From: Przewalskia tangutica
Lineage: Eukaryota > Streptophyta > Magnoliopsida > Solanales > Solanaceae
DNA length: 64,000 nucleotides
Assembly: GCA_029844215.1 (NCBI GenBank)
Contig: CM056718.1
Span: forward strand, 83,006,764 to 83,070,763
Direction: 5' to 3'
The notes beneath the pieces were generated by a model. It had not been told where the DNA came from, searched no databases, and worked only from the letters and a program-made list of their open reading frames with translations. A program made the translations under genes and the position numbers. This document shows, piece by piece, positions 11,119 to 21,065 of the stretch. Position 1 is the stretch's first letter. Every line of letters starts with the position of its first letter.

Positions 11119-11481
11119 GATTCGTCAGAATCGCTTGGATGAACTCCTCGGATCATCCTCGTGCCTCGACCCGTAGAACTCGGCGGTGCAACTCGAAAGT
11201 CCCGTAGCCTCAAACTATCCGATCTCGTGAACCACGGATGCATCTTGAACCGCCTGATCCGCCTATCCTCATGTCCGCCACGATCCGGCTAGTAATCGGG
11301 CCATCTCCTCAGAACCATCTCCTCTCGCCCGGTGCCGCGGACCGGAGGTTCTGTGTCGTGGTCTCAGTAGAGACCGTTGCTGCTCTACTCGCAACTCCCT
11401 CTCACGCTTTGCCCTTCGGGCCTGGTTGCTTGCGTAGAGGCATCACCGTATACAAAGAATACGCTGAGGAGTCCAACTTAT

Positions 11482-11647
11482 AACACAGCTCTAAGGCACG
11501 ATCTCAGAGTGAGAAGAATGGAAACCAATCCTAAGTATCCTATAGCCTCCTGATTATAGATGTGGTGCACAACACACCGATAATCAAGACGCTACTAGAT
11601 ACGGTCTGTAGACACTTTACGAGGATTAACTGCTCTGATACCACTTT
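11482..11647 (-). other. E1 conserved 5' leader with hairpin 11559-11578
   Basis: Same leader as in E0, with the identical 20-nt hairpin with GTGCAC loop at 11559-11578, about 55 nt downstream of the PBS. Confidence 0.6.
11632..11643 (-). other. E1 primer-binding site, initiator-Met tRNA
   Basis: Perfect TGGTATCAGAGC on the minus strand, four bases from the 5' LTR. Confidence 0.92.
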
Positions 11648-14600
11648 TGTTACGACCCGACCTCGGGCCCGTGACTGGTGCCTTACCCCGGGCACCCTAG
11701 TGATACAACATCAGAGAAAAACCAGCGGAAATAAAAACTCATGAAAGAAAAACAGTGAAAATAAGAAAACAGGCTAACCCAAACGGTTACCTTTTTGTAC
11801 ATAAATGAAAACTTGAACAGTTACATCCCTTACAAACCCCCGCCACAACAAAGGCTGCACTTCTAAGAATTTTAAAACCATAACGACGGGACAGGGCCCG
11901 CCATGCCCCTGAATGTACAAAGGTCTACTACTTCAGGGAACCGTACCACAGGACAAGCTTCCGGAGATATGGAGTTTCCCGAGAACTGAACAGCGATCCT
12001 AAGAGTTCGGATCAGCAAGTTATGTACCTCAACTTGCGGCATGAACGCAGCCCCCCGAAGGAGGTCAGTACAACAGGTACCAAGTATGTGAAACTGAAAA
12101 ATACTGTAAATGAAATCATAATAGTCTATACAAAACAGGAGACATGTATGATAACCAAACTACAGTTCACAATATATATATAGCAGTCATGTCAAGTCAG
12201 GGACTCATGCCCGTAAAATCATCACTCAAGTACAACCCGGGAATTTAACCCGCACAATGGCCGCATGCCCCGGCATCTCACCTCGGTATAAGCATGGCCC
12301 TGGAACCGTCCTAGTGGGCCCATACCCGTGGACCATCCAACGTGTCGGTATGCCCAAAGGAGATAACAAGATAATAATCACTGTGGAAGGATACCCGTGG
12401 GCCACCCAACGTGTCAGTATGTCCAAACAATAACAAGATAATACTCACTGTGGAAGCATACCCGTGGGCCACCCAACGTGTCAGTATGTCCAAACAAATC
12501 ACAAGATAATACTCACTGTGGACGCATACCCGTGGGCCACCCAACGTGTCGGTATGTCCAAACAATAACAAGATAATCAGCCCTCCATCGAGAGACTCGG
12601 TAGCACAAAATCAAACACTTGCACAACAAAGTCTATCTCAACAAGTATAGGCAAGTTACACACAACTCAAGGTACTTTCATTTTTATTACAACAAATCCG
12701 GGTTTTTAACCCCCAAAGTATTACATACTTTAATTCTTTCAAAAAGAAGATCTCCTTCTTTTCTTTCGTAAAAACAACTCGATAATAATATCCGTAGTAC
12801 CAAACACGTTCATGTTTAAATCAAGTACTTTAAACCCTTTAAACACAACGTCAAGTATACCCTTAAAACCCAAGTAACTAACCCCTTTAAGACCAAGGTA
12901 CTCCTACCTTTTAAAACCACGCCACTTTTATTTTTCCATCAAGAAGAGTTCAATATTTGAAAACAAGTTACTTATACTTTTAAACTCAAGTTACTTCTCT
13001 TTTCCCAAAATCAAGTTACATGCCCTTTTCAAAAAGCCTTTAAGTCTCCTTACTTTAGAATGTCAGGAAATCAAATAAAACTTTATTCTTTTAAAGACCA
13101 CGTACTCATTACTCACGAATGAGGTTTCACACTTTTCAACACCACTTAGGTCAATTATATGTCAAGTCTTTTATCTTTTGAAAACAACAAACCATTCTTT
13201 TACCTACATAAATTCGTTATAACTAACTTCCCATAAAGTCATTATAACACTTTATGTTTTAAACCAACCAATCACAACTATAAACATTTATGAGACCAAG
13301 AGGACTTATTCTTTAACAACCGAGTACCCATTACTAACGAATAGGAGTTTACTACTTTTTCACACAATCAAGACCTTTACACTTCATATCAAGTCAAGGC
13401 ACGAAAGGGAAATCAAATTCCTTTAACACACGTGCGTCTACCGCACTATATATTTTACAAATAGTCATGCTCAAGAGGATAGGAAGAATCACATACCTCG
13501 CGACGATTGTCGAAAATTAGCAAAATACTCCACAGTACTATACCCTTCAAGTAGGATACGCTACTCGTAGTACTTCAATCCTATAATGGTCATAAAATGT
13601 CTATCATTCTCTAGCTTCGAACGTAGAATAAACTAAGTGCAAAGTCCCTAAATTCTACGGAAAATCGGACTGCACTTCCTTTGTTTTAACATCCTTTGCC
13701 ACCTTTTTCAAGGCCGAATTCAATAACCAACGCCACATTTAAGGCTCAATTAATTCAGCAAATACAAGGGGATTACACGCCTAACAATACGTGTAAAATT
13801 CCGCCCCACAATAATACAAAATAAACCAATAATTTCCATGCCATTCTTGGCCAACAATATAACCAGTCCTAAATCCTTTCCAATTCTTTTCCAATCCAAG
13901 TTCTTAGGTCTAACATGATATCTATCCCTAGACATCTTCAACAACTACAAATTCCCCCTTTTCAACATGTGACGACTAAATTAGTAACCAAATTGAAGTT
14001 AAAATCTTAAGGCTAACATGCCCATTTTCGGTTTTCAACAAGACAACAAGATCCAAATCTATTCAAACTTAAATATAACAGCCTCAGGCTCATTTCTAAA
14101 CTACTATAACTAGTATTATAACTTATATCCAAGAGAAGGGGGGAAACTTTTACCTTTTGGAATAGCCCACAAAAGCCCTCTTTATTCAAATTCTTTCCAC
14201 AAACTCGCCCCACGCTTCCCACAAGTCTACCAACACTTTGCCTTCTTGCCGCCGCTCCAATAATTTTCCCCTTAGGCTAGGTTTTCTTCACAAACTAGAG
14301 AGAAAGGGAGAGGAGTTCTTAGGAGGGTTTTCAAAATGAAATGGCCAAGTCTTCCAAGACTTGGCCCTAAAATAGGACCCTTTTCTGGTCAAAAGGATGG
14401 GAGGGACACTTGTCACCCTCCCATAGGCTTTTAACAAAATATCCCCTGTTTTTCGCCCTTTACCGCAGAAAAATCCCGCCCTGGTGCCGCGGCGCTGCAA
14501 CCTCAGCGAACCCTCAAGATAATCGGCGCCGCGTTCGCTCCCAGCCGCACTACTGACTTCGAACCGAAACCATCGCTTTGCTCGATCACAAGACCGAACT

Positions 14601-14824
14601 TGTAACTTCCATAACTATCGACCCCGATGTCCTATCGACGAGCGGTTTGTTGCGTTGGGAACTAGATTTAACGGACTAAACACTAGGATTTTTAAAACAC
14701 CTAACAATTCTTAACAACTGGGGTACAACACTCCAAGGTAGACTCAAAATCCGTCCAACATATGTTTGTCAACTTATCTTTCAAACTTACAAATCTTATC
14801 TTCTTGAATTTACGGGGTGTAACA
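11648..14824 (-). repeat. E1 5' LTR
   Basis: About 3.18 kb. On the minus strand it starts TGTTACACCCCG (14824) and ends TCGTAACA next to the PBS (one base changed from GTGACA). It pairs with 6569-9791. Confidence 0.9.
12329..12579. repeat. Minisatellite in E1 5' LTR, about 68-bp unit
   Basis: Four units, same monomer as 7250-7500; the copies differ at single bases. Confidence 0.85.
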
Positions 14825-14829
14825 ATATG

Positions 14830-15012
14830 CACCTAATGCAACGACCCTATTTAACCGTCGCATTAGGTGCATATCTAATGCGATGGCTGATTGACCTAAT
14901 GTGATGACCTGGTACAGCCGTCGCATTAGATATGCACCTGGTTTTAAGAATCCTAGAGTCAATAGGGTGTTGCATTAGGTCAATAGGGTGTTGCATTAGG
15001 TCTATAGTTGTT
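14830..15012. repeat. D1 left subterminal repeats, part 2
   Basis: Continuation of the CTAATGCAACG/CGTCGCATTAG palindromes after the E1 insertion, ending in three direct TGTTGCATTAG copies. Confidence 0.75.
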
Positions 15013-15215
15013 GCATTAGATTAAATGATATAGAAAAATAATAATGACAAAATAAATAATAAAAAGAGAAAGATAATAATAAAAAAGGATTGTCATTGAC
15101 ATAAAAAGTACGATATTACATTATTAGACCCCATTGTCAGTGGAGGGTTTTATTCTCGTCATTATCCATTTTCAGAACCAAAGTAGTCCAGGTTTCAGTT
15201 CAACCGCCATTAATT

Positions 15216-15489
15216 ATGGACCATTTTGGAGGAGGAAGTTGGAAAATGATCCCCAACATCCAAACTCACAGTAACCCTTCCACACCTTCCAATCAAGACC
15301 ATTTATTTCTTTAGCAACAAAAATTTCAACAACAACAGTTCGATCAACCACAAAAACTCTATCAGCAGCAGCAACAACAACAACAACAATGTTATCAACA
15401 GCAGATACAACAGTAATAATTACAGCAACACCAGATGCAACAGCAGCAACAACAACAACAACACCACCACCAATCATTTGCCTCTTACT
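15216..15489 (+). pseudogene. Captured MED9-like N-terminal fragment
   Basis: An ATG at 15216 starts MDHFGGGSWKMIPN, then SNPSTPSNQDHLFL, followed by a long Gln-rich run with HHHQSFASYF at its end. From memory this order closely resembles the N-terminus of plant Mediator subunit 9, a small nuclear subunit of the Mediator middle module. The frame is broken: a TAG at 15312-15314 replaces a Gln codon and a TAA TAA pair lies near 15412. The similarity ends about 15489, where a different coding fragment begins in another frame. It sits inside D1, so it is most simply a transduplicated exon. A search against plant MED9 would settle this; other Q-rich proteins are the alternative. Confidence 0.6.
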
Positions 15490-15490
15490 T

Positions 15491-15559
15491 CCAATGGATT
15501 ATATTCATGTTAGAGCAAGGAGAGGAAAAGCTACTAATAGCCATAGTTTAGCTGAAAGA
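15491..15559 (+). pseudogene. Captured bHLH basic-region exon fragment with splice donor
   Basis: From about 15497 the frame reads DYIHVRARRGKATNSHSLAE then R, the DNA-binding basic region of plant bHLH subfamily XII (BEE/CIB/BPE-like; consensus RARRGQAT-SHSLAER). It stops exactly at a GTAAGC splice-donor sequence (15560), where these genes commonly have an intron; the next exon is absent. The His, Glu and Arg residues that contact E-box DNA are present, but without the HLH half it cannot dimerise. It lies two bases out of frame with the MED9-like piece, so the chimera is not one open protein. Confidence 0.75.
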
Positions 15560-17050
15560 GTAAGCATTAATTAACACCAAATTATATTAAATTTTGAATT
15601 AACAATTTCTATCCATCTCTTCTATTTAAATGTACATATATTCTGATGGACATTCTTCATATATATACAAAACTCAACAAGAAGTAAAGGCTTTCTATTC
15701 CTAAATGATTTCTATTCAAATCATGTGATCTGAACTTCCAAAATCTTAAAGCAGTTCAATACCAAATCCTATCTTATACATACTTTCATTATGAGACGGG
15801 ATTACACACAAAATAGCATATAGGCTCAGAGATTCATTAACTGTGGGGTACTGGTACATATGCCCTCTAAACTGTTTAACAGATGAGCAAAGAATCCAAT
15901 AATTTCAAGATATCCTAGGCTACCATGTATGCATTTTCACACTTAATCAGGAGGCTAAATGTATAACTAGCTTGGCATATTTGTAGACATATAAAAGGAC
16001 AAATATCCATTAAAGGGGAACATTTTCGAGGGTTCAGAATCATCCCAACTAGACTAAGCATACAAGGTCATGTTCATGCTTAAACATGCCACACTTTAGC
16101 ACCAGCAAACAGTTAACTATGCATGTTGAACACACATTACCTACCATAGGTTATACTAGACTACAAACTTAATAACATTCATAGAATATGAGCATGTTAA
16201 CTATTCTTCACAAGACTTAGCTAATCCAAATACAACATACTAATCAACATTAACAAATATCCAAATACCCTAATCTAGCCATAATGGATCAAATGATGCA
16301 ACTAAGCATCTAATCGTAGAAAGATACTTAATTAAATCATGTAATCGCATAATTTAAAGAATATTGAGAGAAATTTGATCTTACTTTTTTTGATTGCAGC
16401 CGTGAACGAGATCTTGAGTGGAAAGCCTTCTCCTAATACAACAAAGCCCTGACCACACAAATAAAATAAAATTTTAACTATGAAAAACCTTAAAACATTT
16501 CTAGGGTTTAAGCTTTGCTAAAAAATGTGAGACTTGTGCTTAACTTTTCAGATTTTTCCACTATCAAGGCTTTGTGAGCAATGAGGGGTAGGGTCTTTTA
16601 TATGAAACCCAAAACCCCAATTTCTACTCAACTCACCGATATAGGAGTTTGAAAAATCGATGATGTTTTCTTTAAATTGTAGAAGATTTTCAAATTGACC
16701 AATGGAAAAAATCATGAAAGAGGACGAATCTAATTAATGCTTCATCATTTAGACCACATAAAGACAAGAGAGGGAGGGCTGGTATACCATGCGCGTGGTG
16801 GAGTTCCAGTTGAGGCGAACTGATTGGGATGTTCGTCGGACGGTTGAGAACGAACGGCGGCAGACGACGGTGGAGCTCACGGAGGAAGATGGTTAGGGTT
16901 AGGGTTTAGGGAGGGTTCGATTTGATGAGATGAGACATTGGGGGATAATAGGACATGAAGAAAGATGGAGGGAGATGACAGATAAATGTATAAGATTTGG
17001 TTTCATTTGGTCCTGGTATAAGCAAATAAAATGAAGATTTGGGGATATCA
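15560..17050. other. D1 interior without a recognised gene
   Basis: About 1.5 kb of AT-rich sequence. Directly after the bHLH fragment it may be retained intron. A 35-codon plus-strand frame (16789-16896, starting MRVVEFQLRR) and a telomere-like word (16893-16911) are present, but I can assign no function. A GATTGCAG acceptor-like word lies near 16390. Confidence 0.4.
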
Positions 17051-17057
17051 AAATACT

Positions 17058-17300
17058 GACCGTTGCATTAGCCAGGGACAGTCGTTGCATTACATAGGCT
17101 AATGCAACGGTCGTTTTTTCCGTTGCATTAGACAATTTGAGTCGTCGCATTACACAAGCTAATGCAACGGTCATATTCTATTGTTGCATTAGCATAGTTT
17201 TCTGATTTGTTATACTTGAACGCGTTGTATTAGCCATATTTATGCAACAGTACTACATAGGGTGTTGCATTAGACTTCTATGAGCAGTCGTATTAGCCTA
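17058..17300. repeat. D1 right subterminal repeats
   Basis: At least nine copies of CGTTGCATTAG or its complement in both orientations, some as tight inverted pairs (for example around 17085-17110 and 17140-17170), mirroring the left end. Confidence 0.75.
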
Positions 17301-17304
17301 GAAA
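17287..17304. repeat. D1 right terminal inverted repeat, truncated
   Basis: GTCGTATTAGCCTAGAAA is the inverse of the left end. The outer GTAGTG expected for a CACTA terminus is missing, and the sequence passes straight into copia. Confidence 0.55.
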
Positions 17305-17462
17305 CATCCCTCTCAAGCTCGCGATGGTGTAGAGAGAAACATCAAGAGTTTGCCAAGAAAGAACCGGTGACGCTGTAAGGTATGTGCTTTTGTGAAGAAA
17401 TCTGCAAGTTGCATCGAGGATGAGACAAATGGCAAGGATAGAGTGCCTTATTGAAGATGATA

Positions 17463-17867
17463 TTAAATAATATGACAACCAATCTCAATATGCTTGGTAC
17501 GTTCATGAAAGACTGTATCGTGTGCAATCTGAATAGAACTCTTATTATCGCAGTACATCGATGTCGGTGGGGGAAGAGAGACACCCATATCAACCAATAA
17601 CCAACACAACCATATAATCTCACACGTAGTAGAAGTCATAGCACGATACTCTGCCTCGGTTGAAGAGCGAGAAACAACATCTTGTTTCTTACTTTTCCAT
17701 GATATGAGCGAATCTCTTAAAAATATACAATAACCAGTAGTGGATATCCTATCAGTCAGGTTACTAGCCCAATCTGCATCAGAAAATGCACGAAGCTCTA
17801 ATGATAAGGTTGATGGAAATAAGAGGCTTTCATAAATCATTCCTTTAAGATAGCGAAGAATACGCAT
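17463..17867 (-). pseudogene. C2 copia RNase H
   Basis: Ty1/copia RNase H degrades the RNA strand of the RNA/DNA hybrid during reverse transcription. The frame from 17867 shows MRILRYLKG, LRAFSDADWASNLTDR, VVSRSSTEAEYRAMTS, MYCDNKSSIQIAHD and FHERTKHIEIGCHII. The first catalytic Asp (SDADWA), the Glu (STEAEY) and the second Asp (CDNKSS) are present. The usual last acidic residue in HIEIDCH is Gly here (HIEIGCH), which should impair catalysis. A stop follows CHII; the remaining tail continues in another frame. Confidence 0.85.
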
Positions 17868-18789
17868 AACCGCATCCCAATGTACAGATGTAGGAGAACA
17901 AACAACTGACTGTCGATGTGAACAACATATGCAATGTCAGGGCAAGTAATAGTAAGGTACACCAAGATACCCACAACTGAACGATATAAAGTGGGATCAT
18001 GAAGAGGTTCCCGTCAGTAGGGGTATAACAAACATTGACCTCAAGAGGAGAGTCAACGATACGAGTATCTGTGAGACGAGCCCGCTCAAGAATATCTATA
18101 ACGTACTTAGACTGAGAGAGAAGATACCCCTTCTCAGAATAAGCTACCTCAATGCCCAAAAAGTAACGTAGATGACCTAAATCTTTTATCTCAAATCGTA
18201 GAGACAAAGTGGATTTTAGGTTTGTGATACCATCAATATCATCACCTGTAATGATCATATCATCAACATATAACAAACGCAAAATATGGCCTGTTGGGGA
18301 CGATCTAACAAATAATGCCGAATCATGAAAGCTAGAAATAAACCCAAGAGAAGATACTACAGTGGAAAACTTATCGAACCAAGCTCTTAGGGCTTGTTTG
18401 GGACCATACAAAGCCTTCTTAATCCTGCATTCCTGTTCTGGATTATGTGACACACCAGGTGGAGGGACCATGTAGACTTCCTCTTGAAGATCTCCATTCA
18501 AAAAGACATTTTTAACATCCATTTGTGAAATATGCCAATGACGAACAGAGGCTACTGCAATAAGAACCCGGACATATGTCATCTTTGCAATAGGTGCAAA
18601 AACCTCCTCATAATCCATACCATACTCTTGAGCAAAGCCATTTGCAACCAAACGAGCTTTATATCGCTCAATAGAACCATCTGACTTGGTTTTAATCTTG
18701 TACACCCATAGAGAACCAATAGTTCTTACTAGATGGTAGAGAAACCAAATTCCAAGTACCAGTTCTGTCCAAAGCAGACAATTCCTCAC
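17845..18789 (-). pseudogene. C2 copia reverse transcriptase (RVT_2)
   Basis: RT copies element RNA into DNA in the cytoplasmic particle. Visible blocks are VYKIKTKSDGSIERYKARLV, ANGFAQEYGMDYEEVFAPIA, HISQMDVKNVFLNGDLQEEV, RIKKALYGPKQALRAWFDK and the catalytic YVDDM (18256-18270), followed by DLGHLRYFLGIEV and YLLSQSKYVIDIL. The first catalytic Asp is in QMDVKNVFL. A frameshift near 18000 (after TPTDGNL) separates RT from RNase H, and another near 18720 separates it from the linker, so no single polyprotein remains. Confidence 0.9.
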
Positions 18790-18973
18790 TCATAACCTTT
18801 TGCCAAATAGGATTATGAGCTGCTTCAGAGTAAGAGGTAGGCTCACAAAGAGAATTAATAGAAACTAAAAAAGAGGCGAATGATGGAGAATAGCAAGAAT
18901 AATCATAATCGGATATCTGGGTAGATCGAGTAGTGCGCTTAGGATAGCGAGGTGGATCTGGATCTGCAATCAC
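18692..18973 (-). pseudogene. C2 copia integrase-RT linker
   Basis: The frame from 18973 reads RYPKRTTRSTQISDYDYS, then NPIWQKVMSEELSALDRTGT and WNLVSLP, the typical start of the copia RVT_2 region after integrase. It leaves frame near 18715. Related sequence continues upstream to 19058. Confidence 0.8.
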
Positions 18974-19193
18974 AAGAGGTTTTGGAACAGTCGTAAGAGG
19001 GGGGTGAGTATCAATATCATGGGACCTGCCAGAAGACTGAGAAGAAATAGACGATATATGTTACACCCCGTATTTACAGGACATGTTTTAAGAACGTACG
19101 TGAGAATCCCAAATGTTAAGATTAGAGACTTGTAAAAATTTATCGAAATTATGGAATTTTCGGAAAACGTAATATTGTGACGAATGAGAGGGT

Positions 19194-19203
19194 GACACGT
19201 GTC
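19194..19203. promoter_or_regulatory. P1 LTR G-box palindrome
   Basis: GACACGTGTC, a perfect palindrome with a CACGTG G-box core, about 200 bp upstream of the TATA position. Confidence 0.5.
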
Positions 19204-20120
19204 ACCCCCCCTTATGTTGTCTTGGACGAAAATTTACATGGGCAAAAGGGTCATTTGACCATTGTTTAGAAGACCAAGTCTTGGAAGTAGTGAGCTTGAT
19301 ATATTTGACTTAGTCAATGGGACCACTTAGTTGATATTTAAAGAAACTTCATCCAAACCACACATTTGTGCTAATCTCAACCCTCCATGTTACTATATAG
19401 TAGTACTAGTAGTGAGACAAGTTCCACACTTAGCCAAATTTTCAAGAAAATTGGATGAACATTAGAAGTGCTCTCGGGTTCATCAAGGAAGAAAAGGAAA
19501 AAAATTTGTTTGTTGTCCAATAATCTCCCCACTTTAAGCCAAGGTTCCTAAGTGTATTGTAAGGGTATCTCAATAGAAAAATCCCGGAAAAAGATAGTTT
19601 TCGTATTAGTCGCAAGATGAAAACCTAGTTGCTTTTCTAGGTTTTGATTGGAAGATTTAAGGGAAGTGGTTTGTGATATTCTAAGGGTCTCAAGTGGTGG
19701 TTTGAAGTGTCAAGAAGAGGCTCTAAGTTCTAAGGAGCGACTTTGGATTTGAAGTTGGATTAAGAATCGTGGAGGTAATAATCTTGTCTCTTAAGTGTTA
19801 CAATATTATATATTGTTGTTAGCCTTACATGTTTGCTAGCATGAAGTATATGTGTTGAAGTTTTATAAGTGTTATGGATTGTTGTAGTCTAAAAACCGAA
19901 ATGTCATATAAGCCATTTGAAGTTGGATTACAATTTGGTCGTTATTAGAATCGTCGCATGTTACTTACTTGAAGATTATGGTAGTTATAACTTATAATAG
20001 ATTGCGACTTGATATCATGCTATGCTAACAACTTGGATTGAAAAGGAAATTGGATAAGAATTGATGTTGATTGTATCTCAAGTTGCCGGATTTACACTTG
20101 TAGTTGTATTAGTTTGGCAT

Positions 20121-20125
20121 CAATT
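20121..20125. repeat. E2 target-site duplication CAATT
   Basis: CAATT here and at 29020-29024 flank E2 perfectly. Confidence 0.9.
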
Positions 20126-20126
20126 T

Positions 20127-20176
20127 GTGACGCCCCGAAAATTGGGCCCGTCACTGGTGCCTTACCCCGGGCACCC
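20127..20176 (-). other. E2 paired stem-loops with compensatory change
   Basis: GTGACG (20127-20132) pairs with CGTCAC (20149-20154). In E1 the same arms are GTCACG and CGTGAC, so one C-G pair became G-C with both sides changed. The second GGTGCC/GGCACC stem follows. This covariation supports a real RNA structure. Confidence 0.65.
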
Positions 20177-20839
20177 TAGTGATACATCATCAGAGAAAAC
20201 CAGCGGAAATAAAAACTTTACACATGAAATGAGAGATATAGTAAATAAACAAAGCAACCAAAACAAGCTTGCTTCAAGATATACATAAAACCTAATGCTT
20301 TAATCCTTTTACAACCCCGCCCACAACAAGATTACGCACTTCTAAGATTTATACAACAACTATGACGGACAGGCCCCGCCATACCCCAACGCATAAGAAC
20401 TTACAGCACTGTGGTAACATACCAAAGATAAGCCTCCGACGGAACGGAGCTTCCCAAAACGCTGAAATGAGATCCTAAACGCGGGGATCGACAGCCGATG
20501 CACCTCTACCTGCGGCATGAACGCACCTCGGGCGAGGTCGATAACAGTACCAAGTATGTGAAATCAGAACATCAGAAATGAAATCATAATAGTCTATATA
20601 AAGCAGAGACATGTATGATGACCAAACTACGAGATATAACATATAACCGCACATCAAGACAGTGGACTCACGCCTCCAAATTATCACTCGTGCGTGGAAT
20701 TTCTTCCTCATCGCCTAGCTTATGATATAACAATACCAAGGATTATACATGAACACCATGTCCCACCGTGTTATAAAACCGTGCAGACAAGTATAACTAC
20801 CAGATCCGACCGTACCAATAATACAATGCAACCAAAACA

Positions 20840-21065
20840 CGGCCGATACGGCAAGTGCGAGAGCCGACTCATCGGATACCAAGGCCGGCCACGCAGCCGA
20901 CCGGGCAAGTACGAGGGTGACCACCGGGACCAAGGTCAGATCACGAAACTTCGTCACTATAATCGAACGGGCAAGTCGAGGGTCGACTACCGATACCAAG
21001 GCCGAATCACCACGAGACGGCAAGTACGAGAGCCGACCACCGGATACCCAGCCGAACAGAAGAAA
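20840..21065. repeat. Degenerate minisatellite in E2 3' LTR, about 60-bp unit
   Basis: Units with GGGCAAGTACGAGAGCCGAC, then CACCGGATACCAAGGCCG, about four copies. The equivalent array is at 26270-26500. Confidence 0.7.

Larger units (their letters stand above)
6569..14824 (-). mobile_element. E1: gag-only long-LTR gypsy element, structurally complete
   Basis: Two LTRs (6569-9791 and 11648-14824) in the same orientation flank a 1.86-kb interior with PBS, leader, gag with zinc knuckle and polypurine tract in the right order on the minus strand. No protease, RT, RNase H or integrase is present, and the interior is too short to hold them, so any movement would need an autonomous partner. This matches the published TR-GAG class (LTR elements with gag only), here with unusually long LTRs. 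The LTRs agree almost base for base over long stretches apart from a few indels, so the insertion looks recent. It lies in D1. Confidence 0.85.
6388..17304. mobile_element. D1: CACTA-like non-autonomous DNA transposon, split by E1
   Basis: The left end at 6388 reads CACTACTACATTTCTAG. The right end near 17304 is the inverted counterpart TTTCTAGGCTAATACGAC, with the last dozen or so bases missing. Both ends are followed by dense direct and inverted copies of a GTTGCATTAG word, typical of En/Spm (CACTA) subterminal repeats. E1 (8.26 kb) is inserted at 6568/14825 with a perfect 5-bp duplication, so D1 itself is about 2.66 kb. I see no transposase. The interior carries fragments resembling MED9 and a bHLH gene, so it behaves like a Pack-CACTA. 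The right end abuts the polypurine tract of copia C2. Confidence 0.65.
17305..19058 (-). mobile_element. C2: Ty1/copia pol fragment
   Basis: Minus-strand copia pol from the integrase-RT linker to the end of RNase H and a PPT-like TTGAGAGGGA at 17305-17320. It is cut on the upstream side at 19058 by the plus-strand LTR P1; on the other side the 3' LTR is lost at the junction with D1. It may or may not belong to the same family as C1. Confidence 0.85.
19059..20125 (+). repeat. P1 LTR, first part (plus strand)
   Basis: It starts TGTTACACCCCGTATTTACA, so it is a family LTR in the opposite orientation to E0-E7. It interrupts copia C2, holds GACACGTGTC at 19194-19203 and a TATATA at 19394-19399, and is itself split by E2 at 20125. 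It continues at 29025. Confidence 0.85.

Noticed and set aside
15214..15477. Val/Ala-rich minus-strand frame
   Set aside because: Antisense of the CAA/CAG run; the plus strand has the recognisable MED9-like start.
16789..16896. Small plus-strand frame of 35 codons beginning MRVVEFQLRR
   Set aside because: No recognised family, no support beyond length; kept only as a note in the D1 interior entry.
16893..16911. Telomere-like TTAGGGTTAGGGTTTAGGG
   Set aside because: Under three units; too short for an interstitial telomere and common as a plant promoter word.
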